IMG/VR virus record: IMGVR_UViG_3300013285_000475
Span: 1 to 42,431 of that record
From: a virus
Length of the DNA: 42,431 nucleotides
Direction: 5' to 3' (one strand)
Position 1 is the first letter of the stretch. Every line of letters starts with the position of its first letter. This document shows, piece after piece, positions 24,954-32,813 of this stretch. A program made the position numbers and the translations under genes. The notes beneath the pieces are model-generated. The model did no database searches. It saw only the letters and a list, made by a program, of their open reading frames with translations, and was not told the DNA's origin.

Positions 24954-26506
24954 GCTTTTACCTCTTCCTCTAAGGTTCTTAGATTATCGTCATCTTGTTG
25001 ATCAAACAGTGGTGTTCCGTCTGGAGCACGTTTCAAAAGAGGTTCGTCTTCAATAGTAAACAAATTATTAAATTCGTTTTGTGCAGGACCGCCTTGTAGT
25101 CGAGCACCTTCTAAACTACGTAAGAAAGATAAACCATCTTCAATCATTTGAAATGCTTCTGCTTTTGTTTTGGTATTAAACAAATCTTCGATAAAACTAG
25201 CAAAATATAAAATTCTACGTGGAACCCAGTCGCTATACTCTTTTTCTTTCTTACCTTCGATGCCTGACAATCTCCAATTAAGTTTGTGCTTGGCAATTTC
25301 AATGTCCATTAATTGTTGAGCACGTTGTACGGCAACAATATGACATTCAACATTATGTCCCATCATTAGAGCATACGCAAAACTATCCCAACTAGTTTTA
25401 CCTTCTTTACCGATCTTGTTTAACATACCTGGAGCATAATGACAAATGTCTGCCATTGTTAATCTGCGTCCGACTTCGCTTTCGAACGGGAATGGTATGT
25501 TGCTTCCAGCAAGGGCTTTATTGTCTGGGGCTTTGTCCATAATAACACTCCACCTTTTTGGACTATGTTGGGCGTTGGTATAGACAAGTCCGTGCGCTGT
25601 TGCAATGAACGGTGAGGCGCAGTCAAAAGATATGGTAAGTTCTTCATTAATATGTTTCCTAATTTGACGTTGAATTAAAGTTAGATAGCATGACCAATCT
25701 AACTGTGCTGTACCCAAGAAGTGGATCCAGTTTTTGCTCGTTAGCAAACCTTCTTCTCTCATCGTCATTAGACGTTTAAGAGTAATATCCATTTTACACA
25801 TATTAGCACCACCAAAGGCCCAACCTTCTGCTTCTTTACCTGCATAAGGACCTTTTGGATCGCTAAATTCTTTAACACCATTGTACCATTTTTCAGCAGT
25901 ATCCCAATCACCACCTTGTAGTACATTAAGCCATTTAGTTTGGCCTAAACGATTATCTAAAAAATACTTGTTATTAAACCGTGTTTTTTCTAAACAATCT
26001 TCAAATGTTTTTAACCCTGTTTTAGGACTATGAATATGGTCACATGCCCAAGTAGGAACGTCAAGCATCATAGACCAGTCAGCAGTTAATTCTAACCACT
26101 CTAAAATCTGTTGACGTGTTTTGTTAGCACTTGCACCTTCAAAGTCTAACCAATCAAATTTAAGAACACCTTTACCAATCTGATATCCACCGGAGTCGCC
26201 TAAAATCATTGTGTTATTACGATCACGTTGTTGGATCATTGACTCTTGTGTAAGACTCTTTTGTAGATCTAATTGTGCGTGACCTGCTGAATACAAACCA
26301 TACTTGTAGGTAAAATATCCTTGTTCTGGATTAAGAAAATTCATACCCTCAACACCGCGATCAAAACCTGCGGGGATACGATCGTCTGCAATAAACTTTT
26401 CTAAACGCTGTTTGGCAACATACGTACTGTAGAAACTACTAATGGCTGGCAAATAGACAGCATAGTCTTTCTGTAATGGGGTTAGGTTAACTGGTGGTTT
26501 TATCAT
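24950..26506 (-). CDS. dpdA: DpdA-like DNA 7-deazaguanine transglycosylase
   Basis: A 518-residue member of the tRNA-guanine transglycosylase superfamily. Motifs in TGT order: LGDSGGYQIGKG (catalytic-type D104), MLDVP (D150), NVLQGGDW (194-201), GWAFGGANM (228-236), LGTAQLD and SFDCASP (nucleophile-type D295). Bacterial TGT has a CxCxxC...H zinc site after this point; it is not evident here, as in phage DpdA proteins that swap guanine for a deazaguanine in DNA. The chain is longer than tRNA TGT (about 375 residues). Its operon also encodes FolE, a QueD-like protein and QueE. The DNA target is inferred from the family and context. Confidence 0.85.
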   Translation of the reverse strand: MIKPPVNLTPLQKDYAVYLPAISSFYSTYVAKQRLEKFIADDRIPAGFDRGVEGMNFLNPEQGYFTYKYGLYSAGHAQLDLQKSLTQESMIQQRDRNNTMILGDSGGYQIGKGVLKFDWLDFEGASANKTRQQILEWLELTADWSMMLDVPTWACDHIHSPKTGLKTFEDCLEKTRFNNKYFLDNRLGQTKWLNVLQGGDWDTAEKWYNGVKEFSDPKGPYAGKEAEGWAFGGANMCKMDITLKRLMTMREEGLLTSKNWIHFLGTAQLDWSCYLTLIQRQIRKHINEELTISFDCASPFIATAHGLVYTNAQHSPKRWSVIMDKAPDNKALAGSNIPFPFESEVGRRLTMADICHYAPGMLNKIGKEGKTSWDSFAYALMMGHNVECHIVAVQRAQQLMDIEIAKHKLNWRLSGIEGKKEKEYSDWVPRRILYFASFIEDLFNTKTKAEAFQMIEDGLSFLRSLEGARLQGGPAQNEFNNLFTIEDEPLLKRAPDGTPLFDQQDDDNLRTLEEEVKA

Positions 26507-26638
26507 GTTCTTTACTTAATATTATTGTAGCATCTAATTGTCGTTGTGCCTTCTTTAAATTATCCAATGCAAGATTGATAGCAAGATGTTCTTTGGCTAA
26601 TTTTTAATGTATTGACCTCCAGTAATGCCCTTAAACAT
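26487..26638 (-). pseudogene. Small gene broken by a one-base frameshift, or a recoded gene
   Basis: An ATG at 26638 overlaps the clamp stop (TGATG) and gives MFKGITGGQYIKN before a TAG at 26599. In the -1 frame an open stretch from 26603 continues as KLAKEHLAINLALDNLKKAQ and on to a TAA at 26487, inside the start of the DpdA-like gene. The switch lies at a run of five A (26601-26605). With six A the reading would be one continuous ~50-residue protein with a helical C-terminus. So it is a homopolymer indel (real or sequencing error) or a programmed shift. MFKGITGG starts occur on small phage proteins, from memory. Confidence 0.6.
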
Positions 26639-27372
26639 CAGGCGCCTGCTGGAATAATGTATTCGTACTTTACTAAACCGCTATCAATATTAATTTTCAA
26701 AGCACCGCCATCACTAATGCTCATCGAAGCATTTCCAACATCGGCAATTTTTAAAATGCTTAAGATAGGAGCAACTGGCCAGGCCCATGCTTTGCTCAGT
26801 TTACCTGTTACACCAGTAGCAAATACAAACTCACCGGCATGTGAGCTCATGTCACCAAATGTAAACTTTAATTTATCGCCATCTGTTTTTGCAATAAAAG
26901 TTATATGTTCATTGTTAGCACCCGCTTGGAATGCAAAACGTTGTATAGACTGCAATGATGGTTGAATGGTTATATCCCACTTAACACCATTAAATTTAAC
27001 AGTCTTAAGTTTTTCATTAATCTGCGCAACATTCATAAAGCGATAATCGTTTTTAAAATCGCCGTCTTTGTTTTCAAAGTGAATGCCTGTTGGAATAGTT
27101 TCACCGTTGCGATCTTCTTGAACAATTTCAATTTTGGCATCTTCTTTGTATTCATTGCCGTCTAACAAAAATTTTAATTTGTTAAGTTGTGGCATTCCAA
27201 ATGTTCCAATCATATCTGGATAGGGATCTGCGGTTTCACCGTACATAATAACAGTACGGTCGTCTGCCATTGAATTAATTTTGGTAGATGTTTCATCTCC
27301 AGTAATTTTAACAATGTTAAGAAAGCCTAAATTGTGTGTATGGCTTACGATATCTTTAAGTAGGTCTTGCAT
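26638..27372 (-). CDS. Sliding clamp (gp45-like)
   Basis: A 244-residue protein placed directly downstream of DNA polymerase. Clamp-like features are repeated two-domain beta-rich structure, a central interdomain region (FNGVKWDITIQPSLQSIQRF), a segment with GDKLKFTFGD and the C-terminal SISDGGALKINIDSGLVKYE hairpin typical of the last clamp strand. T4 gp45 is 228 residues and forms a trimer that tethers the polymerase and, in T4, supports late transcription. The DNA polymerase here ends in a clamp-binding-like peptide. Ribosome site AAAAGGAAA. No clamp-loader genes are in the window. Direct similarity to gp45 is modest by eye. Confidence 0.8.
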   Translation of the reverse strand: MQDLLKDIVSHTHNLGFLNIVKITGDETSTKINSMADDRTVIMYGETADPYPDMIGTFGMPQLNKLKFLLDGNEYKEDAKIEIVQEDRNGETIPTGIHFENKDGDFKNDYRFMNVAQINEKLKTVKFNGVKWDITIQPSLQSIQRFAFQAGANNEHITFIAKTDGDKLKFTFGDMSSHAGEFVFATGVTGKLSKAWAWPVAPILSILKIADVGNASMSISDGGALKINIDSGLVKYEYIIPAGA

Positions 27373-27425
27373 ATAATTTCCTTTTGTTAAGTATATTTAG
27401 AATTTTGTTCAAAGTCAAATAAATT

Positions 27426-30095
27426 TTATTCAAAACTGAACAAACTGCTGAATGTATTGTTCTGTGTAGTGGACTCTAAATCCCACTCTAGAACTCCGAT
27501 AAGATTATCAAGTTTATTATTGATAATTGTTGATTCCATTTCACTATGATTAAATGGTAAATCTTGAAACCATTTTGGTAGTCGTAACTCGTCTACCGGA
27601 TATGCTACTGATGTAAAACCTAACGGATTATCTTTTATTTTACAAACAATAACTTTCATTCCGTCGACGATCTGTTGACTATATTTGTCACCGTTCATAC
27701 GCTTCAGTGTATTCCAGTTAATACTAGCACGTACATGCCCGGGCATATTAGCCTTCCCTGCTTTCTTTTCTTTAGACTCGTAGTCGGTAATATTGTTAGC
27801 ACGTTTTGGGCTACCTTTTTCCCAACCTGGCCTTGCTTTAAACTCAGTTCTAAACTCAGTAATCATATCAAGAATTTCTGCTTCTTGACTGCCATTTAGA
27901 ACTTTAGTCAATACTTCCTCTAAGAACTTCTGCATAAATTCAGGAGTATCACTACGTTTAAGATCTAAGCCCATTGCCTTAATCTTGCCTGGCTTTCCTT
28001 CTACATCTAGTCGCTTGCCTTCCTTATCATAATACAATACAGCATAACGTTTCTTAGTAATAAACAACCCTTTAATAGCAACAATTTCTCGACCGGCTTT
28101 AATAACTTCACCGCGGCTCTTTGGAGCGTGATGAGCATCTGCCATATATTGCGGAAAGGTTGAGTTCACTTCTTCGGCAATGGTATCATATAATTGAACT
28201 ACTGAATCTTTAGTCCAGGGAATCTCTTTCTTTTCAATTTCTCGTTTTAATGTATTGTAAGCACTAAAGTAAGCAGAGTCAGTGTCACCGTAGATAATTG
28301 ATTTGCCTAAATGATTGTATTCGCCTGTAATTACTTCATTTATTTTTGAGGCCATATGACGAGCAATTCCACGCCCGGTAAGGGTGGTCGATTGTCCGAT
28401 CCTATTATCAAAGAAACGGCACCCAACGTTAAGAATAGCACCATAAAGACTATTAAGGTTAATTTTCTTAACGAGTTGTCGTTTGTCCCAGTATTCTTCT
28501 TCAATTTTATTTTCCGCTTTAATTGCATCTTTTAGTTTGGCCTGCATCTCTTTACGTTCGGCATACCAACGCTTTAGTAATCCGGGAATAACACCTTCCA
28601 CATCATGTGTAAAGATTGTGCCGTTAGCACTTAGCATCCACGGCTGATTACTTTCAAATATCAACTCATATATTTGTGCGCCTGACAACACATCGGAACT
28701 ACCTGACTCCCAGTCAATAATAATTTCCTGTGCTTTATCTTTAGACATAACAAGTTCGTATTCATTACTACCAAACTTGCCCTCCCATGCCGCGGCAAAC
28801 GAATTACCTTTGGCAATCTTGGCTTCAATTTCTGCTTTGGTATATGTTTGACGTAATTGTCCAACAATGGTTTCTGGACCCATGTTTAAGGCACGAATCA
28901 CAGACGGATAAAGACTGTTAATGTCCATTGATCCAATGTAGTCATGCAATCCTTTCTTAGGATACGCAACATACGCACCGGCGGCTTGATTGCTAATATC
29001 TTCGTCACGTTTAGGACGACTAGGGACAATCATGCCTCTATGATGTGCTTCATTAATAATGGCCTGTTCTGTAACAGCCACTGCACCCATAGTGGTAGCC
29101 AACAGTACAGTATTCTCGTGAGCAACAGTATTGGCAAGGTCAATAAACTTTAACTTCTTGTCTAGTTTATCAAGTAGCAAACAGTCTTGTCTGTTGTATT
29201 CAATAAACTTCTTAAAGTCATTGTTATACAATTGATCAAGTGTACCTTCGTACTGTGTTTTATGTTCGCCTAGTTCGTATTCTGCAATAGCATCTAGTCG
29301 ATAGGTATGACGTTCTTCATAGGTATATTTGCGATACAGTTCTAGGCTGTCTAAGTGTACACGACCGATGAGATCATATGTTTCCGCAGTCTTGCCGTAT
29401 TTTTCGTATTCACGTTTCTTGGGAAACTTATCAAACAAACAAAGTCGCCGTGTGTCTTCTTTGCTCAGTACTTTGATAATGCGGTTAACAGTATAGGGCA
29501 TATCAAAGCCTTCACTGTTCCATCCACTTAGCACATCTGCATCTTGAATAAGTTGTAGGAATGTTTCCAACAGATCGCCTTCGTTATCAAACAAGTGCGT
29601 GTTGGGAAAATCTTTGACCTGTTCTTCCGCCTGTTCCATAGTTAGTGTTTTGGGCGGAAGCGCAAGACATACCATCGTATCCATCCATTGTAGGTAAACA
29701 GCAATTGCAGTAATGGGCATGAACGGATCGTCCGGACTTGCATATCCACGCTCTGGATCAAAATCCACCTCAATATCCCAAAACGCTACGTTTAGTTTTG
29801 GTGCATCTTTGCCTAGATAGTTTTCTTCTAGACAACGGAAGATTGGATTAATATCATTTTCATACAGGCGACTGCTAGAAAATGTTTTTTGTTCTTTGAT
29901 AAATTCTTTGTAACTTTTTGCTGTGACTCGGTTAAGTGTCTCGTTAAAAATTGAACGATACTTACCTCTAGCATCAGGATAATAAAACATATAGCGGGCT
30001 GGATAGTCCGTGTATATTCTTCCTTTTTTTGGATCTCGTTCAACGACGTGAACGATGTCCTTTTCGCGATCCCAGATCGCATCGACATAACTCAT
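27426..30095 (-). CDS. Family-B DNA polymerase (gp43-like)
   Basis: An 889-residue replicative polymerase. The ATG at 30095 (MSYVDAIWDRE) follows AAGGAGAAAAAT, a strong ribosome site, and is preferred over an upstream in-frame start at 30125. Exonuclease motifs: FWDIEVDF (D107, E109), SGWNSEGFDMPY (~190-201) and YNRQDCLLLD (~300-309). Polymerase motifs: SMDINSLYPS (D391), KKINLNSLYGA (~543-553) and YGDTDSAYF (602-610). T4 gp43 is 898 residues with the same order and spacing. The last residues, SSLFSFE, resemble the short hydrophobic tail by which T4 polymerase binds its clamp. It starts the core of the replication operon, with the clamp gene next. Confidence 0.97.
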   Translation of the reverse strand: MSYVDAIWDREKDIVHVVERDPKKGRIYTDYPARYMFYYPDARGKYRSIFNETLNRVTAKSYKEFIKEQKTFSSSRLYENDINPIFRCLEENYLGKDAPKLNVAFWDIEVDFDPERGYASPDDPFMPITAIAVYLQWMDTMVCLALPPKTLTMEQAEEQVKDFPNTHLFDNEGDLLETFLQLIQDADVLSGWNSEGFDMPYTVNRIIKVLSKEDTRRLCLFDKFPKKREYEKYGKTAETYDLIGRVHLDSLELYRKYTYEERHTYRLDAIAEYELGEHKTQYEGTLDQLYNNDFKKFIEYNRQDCLLLDKLDKKLKFIDLANTVAHENTVLLATTMGAVAVTEQAIINEAHHRGMIVPSRPKRDEDISNQAAGAYVAYPKKGLHDYIGSMDINSLYPSVIRALNMGPETIVGQLRQTYTKAEIEAKIAKGNSFAAAWEGKFGSNEYELVMSKDKAQEIIIDWESGSSDVLSGAQIYELIFESNQPWMLSANGTIFTHDVEGVIPGLLKRWYAERKEMQAKLKDAIKAENKIEEEYWDKRQLVKKINLNSLYGAILNVGCRFFDNRIGQSTTLTGRGIARHMASKINEVITGEYNHLGKSIIYGDTDSAYFSAYNTLKREIEKKEIPWTKDSVVQLYDTIAEEVNSTFPQYMADAHHAPKSRGEVIKAGREIVAIKGLFITKKRYAVLYYDKEGKRLDVEGKPGKIKAMGLDLKRSDTPEFMQKFLEEVLTKVLNGSQEAEILDMITEFRTEFKARPGWEKGSPKRANNITDYESKEKKAGKANMPGHVRASINWNTLKRMNGDKYSQQIVDGMKVIVCKIKDNPLGFTSVAYPVDELRLPKWFQDLPFNHSEMESTIINNKLDNLIGVLEWDLESTTQNNTFSSLFSFE

Positions 30096-30178
30096 ATTTT
30101 TCTCCTTGTCATTTGCGGCTGACAAATACCAGTATGATCATTTATGGCTGATCAAACCGTAGTTTAAAATAATATTTA

Positions 30179-30472
30179 TTAGGATCCAACAATCATCCTA
30201 ATTAATCCGACGGTATCGATACTGACCAGCAAGATGTAATTAGCCAGCATACCAAAGGAACGCCGACTATAAGCACACCAAGCGTATATAGCACAACCTG
30301 TAATCCAGATTGGGTACAAGACGAGAAGAGGAGGATTAGGCACGGTTGTGGCCATAGTGATAGCACAGCCAACAGATATAGCCCAAGCAATGACCTCAAG
30401 TAAAAAACGTACTCGATGGCTTGTGTAATCTTCTCGGATCCAGTTGAATGTTCCACTTAGAATCTCATTCAT
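30179..30472 (-). CDS. Small three-helix membrane protein
   Basis: A 97-residue protein with three hydrophobic segments: about 24-43 (LLEVIAWAISVGCAITMATT), 48-66 (PLLVLYPIWITGCAIYAWC) and 74-95 (GMLANYILLVSIDTVGLIRM). The N-terminus is charged (NWIREDYTSHRVR). I recall close relatives in T4-like marine phages next to the polymerase gene, without a function. Its ATG touches the stop of the DsbA-like gene. A role at the host membrane, for instance in replication anchoring or superinfection, is conceivable but unproved. Confidence 0.75.
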   Translation of the reverse strand: MNEILSGTFNWIREDYTSHRVRFLLEVIAWAISVGCAITMATTVPNPPLLVLYPIWITGCAIYAWCAYSRRSFGMLANYILLVSIDTVGLIRMIVGS

Positions 30473-30741
30473 TAATTCTCTCTGCGATGTGAATGCCCGC
30501 TGATATCAACAATAGTTTCGAGATCATCGAACTCACGGAATACTTGATCCCAAGTGTCTTTCATTGAAACTTTAATTGCTTTTTTAATAACACTAGGCTT
30601 AACTTCTAGTTCTTCTGCTACTGCTTTGATTGTTTCGTTGAGACCTTCTGTTAGGTCTTGAATTTCCTGCATGACTGTCATGCCTTCTGAAACGATTTGT
30701 TTAATTTTGGCCTGTTCAGGGGCGCCGAAAACTTTGCTCAT
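30472..30741 (-). CDS. DsbA-like small DNA-binding protein (tentative)
   Basis: An 89-residue, highly helical, charged protein. It has the same length and a similar layout to T4 DsbA, a dsDNA-binding protein: a first helix (IKQIVSEGMTVMQEIQDLTE), then AEELEVKPSVIKKAIKV and a C-terminal WDQVFREFDDLETIVD helix, compared with T4's ...ELGVDGKMFNRLLAL... and ...VFEAETEEVVELYD. The match is by eye and weak in identity. It is the first gene behind the sigma70-type promoter at 30762-30790 and has AGGAGAG before its ATG, so it is probably made early and strongly. Confidence 0.5.
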   Translation of the reverse strand: MSKVFGAPEQAKIKQIVSEGMTVMQEIQDLTEGLNETIKAVAEELEVKPSVIKKAIKVSMKDTWDQVFREFDDLETIVDISGHSHRREN

Positions 30742-30761
30742 TTAACTCTCCTAGTTGATTA

Positions 30762-30790
30762 ATTATACGCTACTTGACTGCGGAAGTCAA
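30762..30790 (-). promoter_or_regulatory. Near-consensus sigma70 promoter for the replication/modification operon
   Basis: On the minus strand TTGACT (30785-30790) and TATAAT (30762-30767) are separated by exactly 17 bases, 11 of 12 consensus positions. It lies in the 62-base gap between the virion-protein gene and the DsbA-like gene and points into the latter, whose ATG is about 20 bases past the -10 box with AGGAGAG between. Confidence 0.85.
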
Positions 30791-30792
30791 GT
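30772..30792. repeat. Palindrome overlapping the -35 box
   Basis: ACTTGACT-GCGGA-AGTCAAGT is a perfect 8-bp inverted repeat. One arm contains the -35 hexamer and the other lies in the spacer, the usual geometry of an operator that blocks RNA polymerase. It could also end the upstream transcript as a hairpin, though no U-tract follows. Confidence 0.7.
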
Positions 30793-30803
30793 CTTTGGAC
30801 AAT

Positions 30804-32447
30804 TTAGCGTTTGAATACAGGTCCGCCGAGTAAATTAACTCCGCCACCTTTCTTTTTCTTCTTGCCGCCTAAGGGCATTGATACACTGGCAATAGAGCCA
30901 GAACTAGTCCCACCTGCTGATCCATCTTCTTTTAAGTTAGCAATATACTGTTCTCCTAACATGATCAGTTGTTGCATCTCTTCAATGCTTTCACAGTTCC
31001 AACGGCGTAAGGCTAGGGCTTTGGGAGTAGGTTTACCATTGGGCTTTTTCATTGGACCTTTATTGCCGCCCATTCTAGCACAGAATGATTTTCGACGGTT
31101 AGCCGCTTTGCTACCTGGCTTTAGTTTGCTGGGTTTGGTAGTAACTGCTGTTTTTAATTTACTACCAGGATGTTCCCGGCGATAAGCATTGACTGCCTTT
31201 TGACTCAGACCGTTGGTCTTGTCATGATGATTAACTTTGTTCCAATCTTCTTTGGCCAAACGCTCGCCAGTCTTTTTGCTGTACTTGCCTGACTCTTTTT
31301 TGGCAATGGCAATGGCTGCCTGCTGTGCGCCAGCGCCTTCTGTTTTTGCTGTTTTGGCCGCGTCTTTCCAGGCCTGTGCTGTGGGTGCTTTGGGACTTGA
31401 TGCTGGTCTACTGGTGCCAGCGGCCTTGCGTTTGTTCACATTGTAGTAAAGACCGTGTTTCTCACCTTCCGCCACACCTTTTGAAAGATGTTTTGCATCC
31501 CCGGCTTTTTCCCATTTATCCCACATTGCTTTACCGGCACCAGTACGAAGACCACTTGGCTCAATTTTAAATCCCAACATTCTAAGATAAGCATACATAC
31601 CGGCAGCAACACCTTTTCCACGATAAGCCGGATGCACATAAGTCTGTCCACTAACCATTCTACCACCTGACCCATAAGGCATGAACACCGTGTCGGCTAT
31701 TGATTTCTTACCATCGTATGCTGTCATTTCTATCTCGCCCTCATCTGATCCAGTTAACGCCTTAGCATAGTATACATAATCGCCTATTTGTTGTTTATGG
31801 TTTAGTCCTGCAGGATTTATCTTACCTTCCGCCACACCTTGTGATTCGTTAGGCACACAGTTGCGAACCTGTCCACCATTCTTGCCCTTCTTGGTACCTG
31901 CGGCATGATGCCCTGGCCAGCACTTAGTAAAGCCATTTGAATCCTTAGCACCTTTCTTGATCTCATTCAAGTTTCCGTGTGTTTGGCACATACCGCAATC
32001 TGGACAAGTCATTTCCATTGTCATCATACTTTCCGTGTGTTTCTTCTTGCCAGCACAGTGAGCCTTTTGACTAAACCCTTTAGGGTGACTACAGTTGATT
32101 GAACTCTTATACTTTTGTGTCCATTTTTCATTTAACGCGGCTTCATCCATGGCTTTCTTAAAACCCTTGCCTGGTACCCAACCTGCTACAGGTTTGCATT
32201 TGCATTTGCCCGGAGCACAGGTACAGTTCTTCATGCCACATTGCATACAACGTTTTTCTTCGCCTTCCGCTACACCTTGCTTCTCTTTTTCTTGTTTGGC
32301 CTTCCAATCTTTTTCAAACTCTGCTTTAGCCTGATCAGCACGTTGACGACTAGCAGTAGACTTAGCCTGCTGGCGTTCCCAAGCACCTTGTAGTTTTACA
32401 GCCGCGCTTTTTCTTTTAGTTTCGGTAATAATTTCAAATGCTCTCAT
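30804..32447 (-). CDS. Multidomain virion-internal protein with GNAT domain and VAE|G sites
   Basis: A 547-residue protein built from modules. Residues 1-9 (MRAFEIITE) resemble a capsid-targeting peptide. GVAEG occurs at 58-62, 204-208 and 324-328. Between the first two lie Cys-rich metal-site-like segments (CMQCGMKNCTC at 67-77, CPDCGMC at 148-154) and a CWPGHH...RNCVPN module. Between the second and third lies a GNAT acetyltransferase-like domain with VHPAYRGKGVAAGMYAYL (271-288). The C-terminal 200 residues are Lys-rich with a SFCARMGGNKG segment and a Gly/Lys tail. T4 prohead protease cuts after (L/I)-x-E, so VAE|G may be processing sites that release each module in the capsid. ATGA overlap with the upstream gene. 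Confidence 0.7.
   Translation of the reverse strand: MRAFEIITETKRKSAAVKLQGAWERQQAKSTASRQRADQAKAEFEKDWKAKQEKEKQGVAEGEEKRCMQCGMKNCTCAPGKCKCKPVAGWVPGKGFKKAMDEAALNEKWTQKYKSSINCSHPKGFSQKAHCAGKKKHTESMMTMEMTCPDCGMCQTHGNLNEIKKGAKDSNGFTKCWPGHHAAGTKKGKNGGQVRNCVPNESQGVAEGKINPAGLNHKQQIGDYVYYAKALTGSDEGEIEMTAYDGKKSIADTVFMPYGSGGRMVSGQTYVHPAYRGKGVAAGMYAYLRMLGFKIEPSGLRTGAGKAMWDKWEKAGDAKHLSKGVAEGEKHGLYYNVNKRKAAGTSRPASSPKAPTAQAWKDAAKTAKTEGAGAQQAAIAIAKKESGKYSKKTGERLAKEDWNKVNHHDKTNGLSQKAVNAYRREHPGSKLKTAVTTKPSKLKPGSKAANRRKSFCARMGGNKGPMKKPNGKPTPKALALRRWNCESIEEMQQLIMLGEQYIANLKEDGSAGGTSSGSIASVSMPLGGKKKKKGGGVNLLGGPVFKR
31465..31480 (-). repeat. VAEG-site DNA repeat, copy 1
   Basis: The plus strand CCTTCCGCCACACCTT encodes, on the minus strand, the GVAEG junction at residues 324-328 of the 547-residue protein. 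The same 16 bases recur at 31825 and, with one change, at 32263. Confidence 0.75.
31825..31840 (-). repeat. VAEG-site DNA repeat, copy 2
   Basis: Identical to copy 1 over 16 bases. It encodes the GVAEG at residues 204-208 that separates the Cys-rich module from the GNAT-like domain. Confidence 0.75.
32263..32278 (-). repeat. VAEG-site DNA repeat, copy 3
   Basis: CCTTCCGCTACACCTT, one base different from copies 1 and 2. It encodes the GVAEG at residues 58-62, between the N-terminal helix and the Cys-rich module. Confidence 0.72.
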
Positions 32448-32812
32448 TTCTTTTTATTCCAATCTGATACCGGACTTACTGTATGCGTATCGTCCGGCTC
32501 AACACTTTTTGACCATGGAGTGACTTCTTTACTGTCTGAAGGAATAGTGTTCATAGCCGCTTTTAACATTTTATGTTCTTTTTCAGTATAGGGATGATGT
32601 GTATTATATTTTTCCACCCATGATGCCTCGTCCATATCAACAGGTTTTTCGCTTTCGCCGTCCGCCATGGCAGTTGCCATCATTAGTCTATTTATGTGAT
32701 ATACACGATCATAGCCACCAACATCGCGTGAACGCATAACACCCTGTTGAACATTAGCATGATGTTTGTGCATTTTGCCTTTGGTTTCAGCCATGAATTC
32801 TTTTGCTCGCAT
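32444..32812 (-). CDS. Putative virion-internal protein
   Basis: A 122-residue protein beginning MRAKEFMAETKGK, almost the same opening as the 547-residue protein that follows (MRAFEIITETKRK). This resembles T4 internal proteins, whose first ~10 residues target the capsid and are cut after Glu. The rest is His/Lys-rich and helical with QQGVMRSRDVGGYDRVYHIN, DEASWVEKYNTHHPYTEKEH and a polar tail. From memory, proteins with the VMRSRDVGGYDR phrase are common in marine phages with no function known. Packaging into the capsid is an inference from the N-terminus and neighbours. Confidence 0.65.
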   Translation of the reverse strand: MRAKEFMAETKGKMHKHHANVQQGVMRSRDVGGYDRVYHINRLMMATAMADGESEKPVDMDEASWVEKYNTHHPYTEKEHKMLKAAMNTIPSDSKEVTPWSKSVEPDDTHTVSPVSDWNKKK

Positions 32813-32813
32813 A

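Noticed and set aside
24950-26506. Ordinary tRNA-guanine transglycosylase for queuosine
   Set aside because: No CxCxxC zinc site is visible, the chain is much longer than bacterial TGT, and the operon is a phage replication operon.
30096-30125. Longer N-terminus of DNA polymerase from 30125
   Set aside because: The internal ATG at 30095 has a strong AAGGAG site at proper distance; the ten extra residues look non-native.
30811-31185. Plus-strand open frame opposite the 547-aa gene (124 codons)
   Set aside because: Its Phe/Pro-rich peptide arises from the Lys/Gly-rich codons of the real gene on the other strand.
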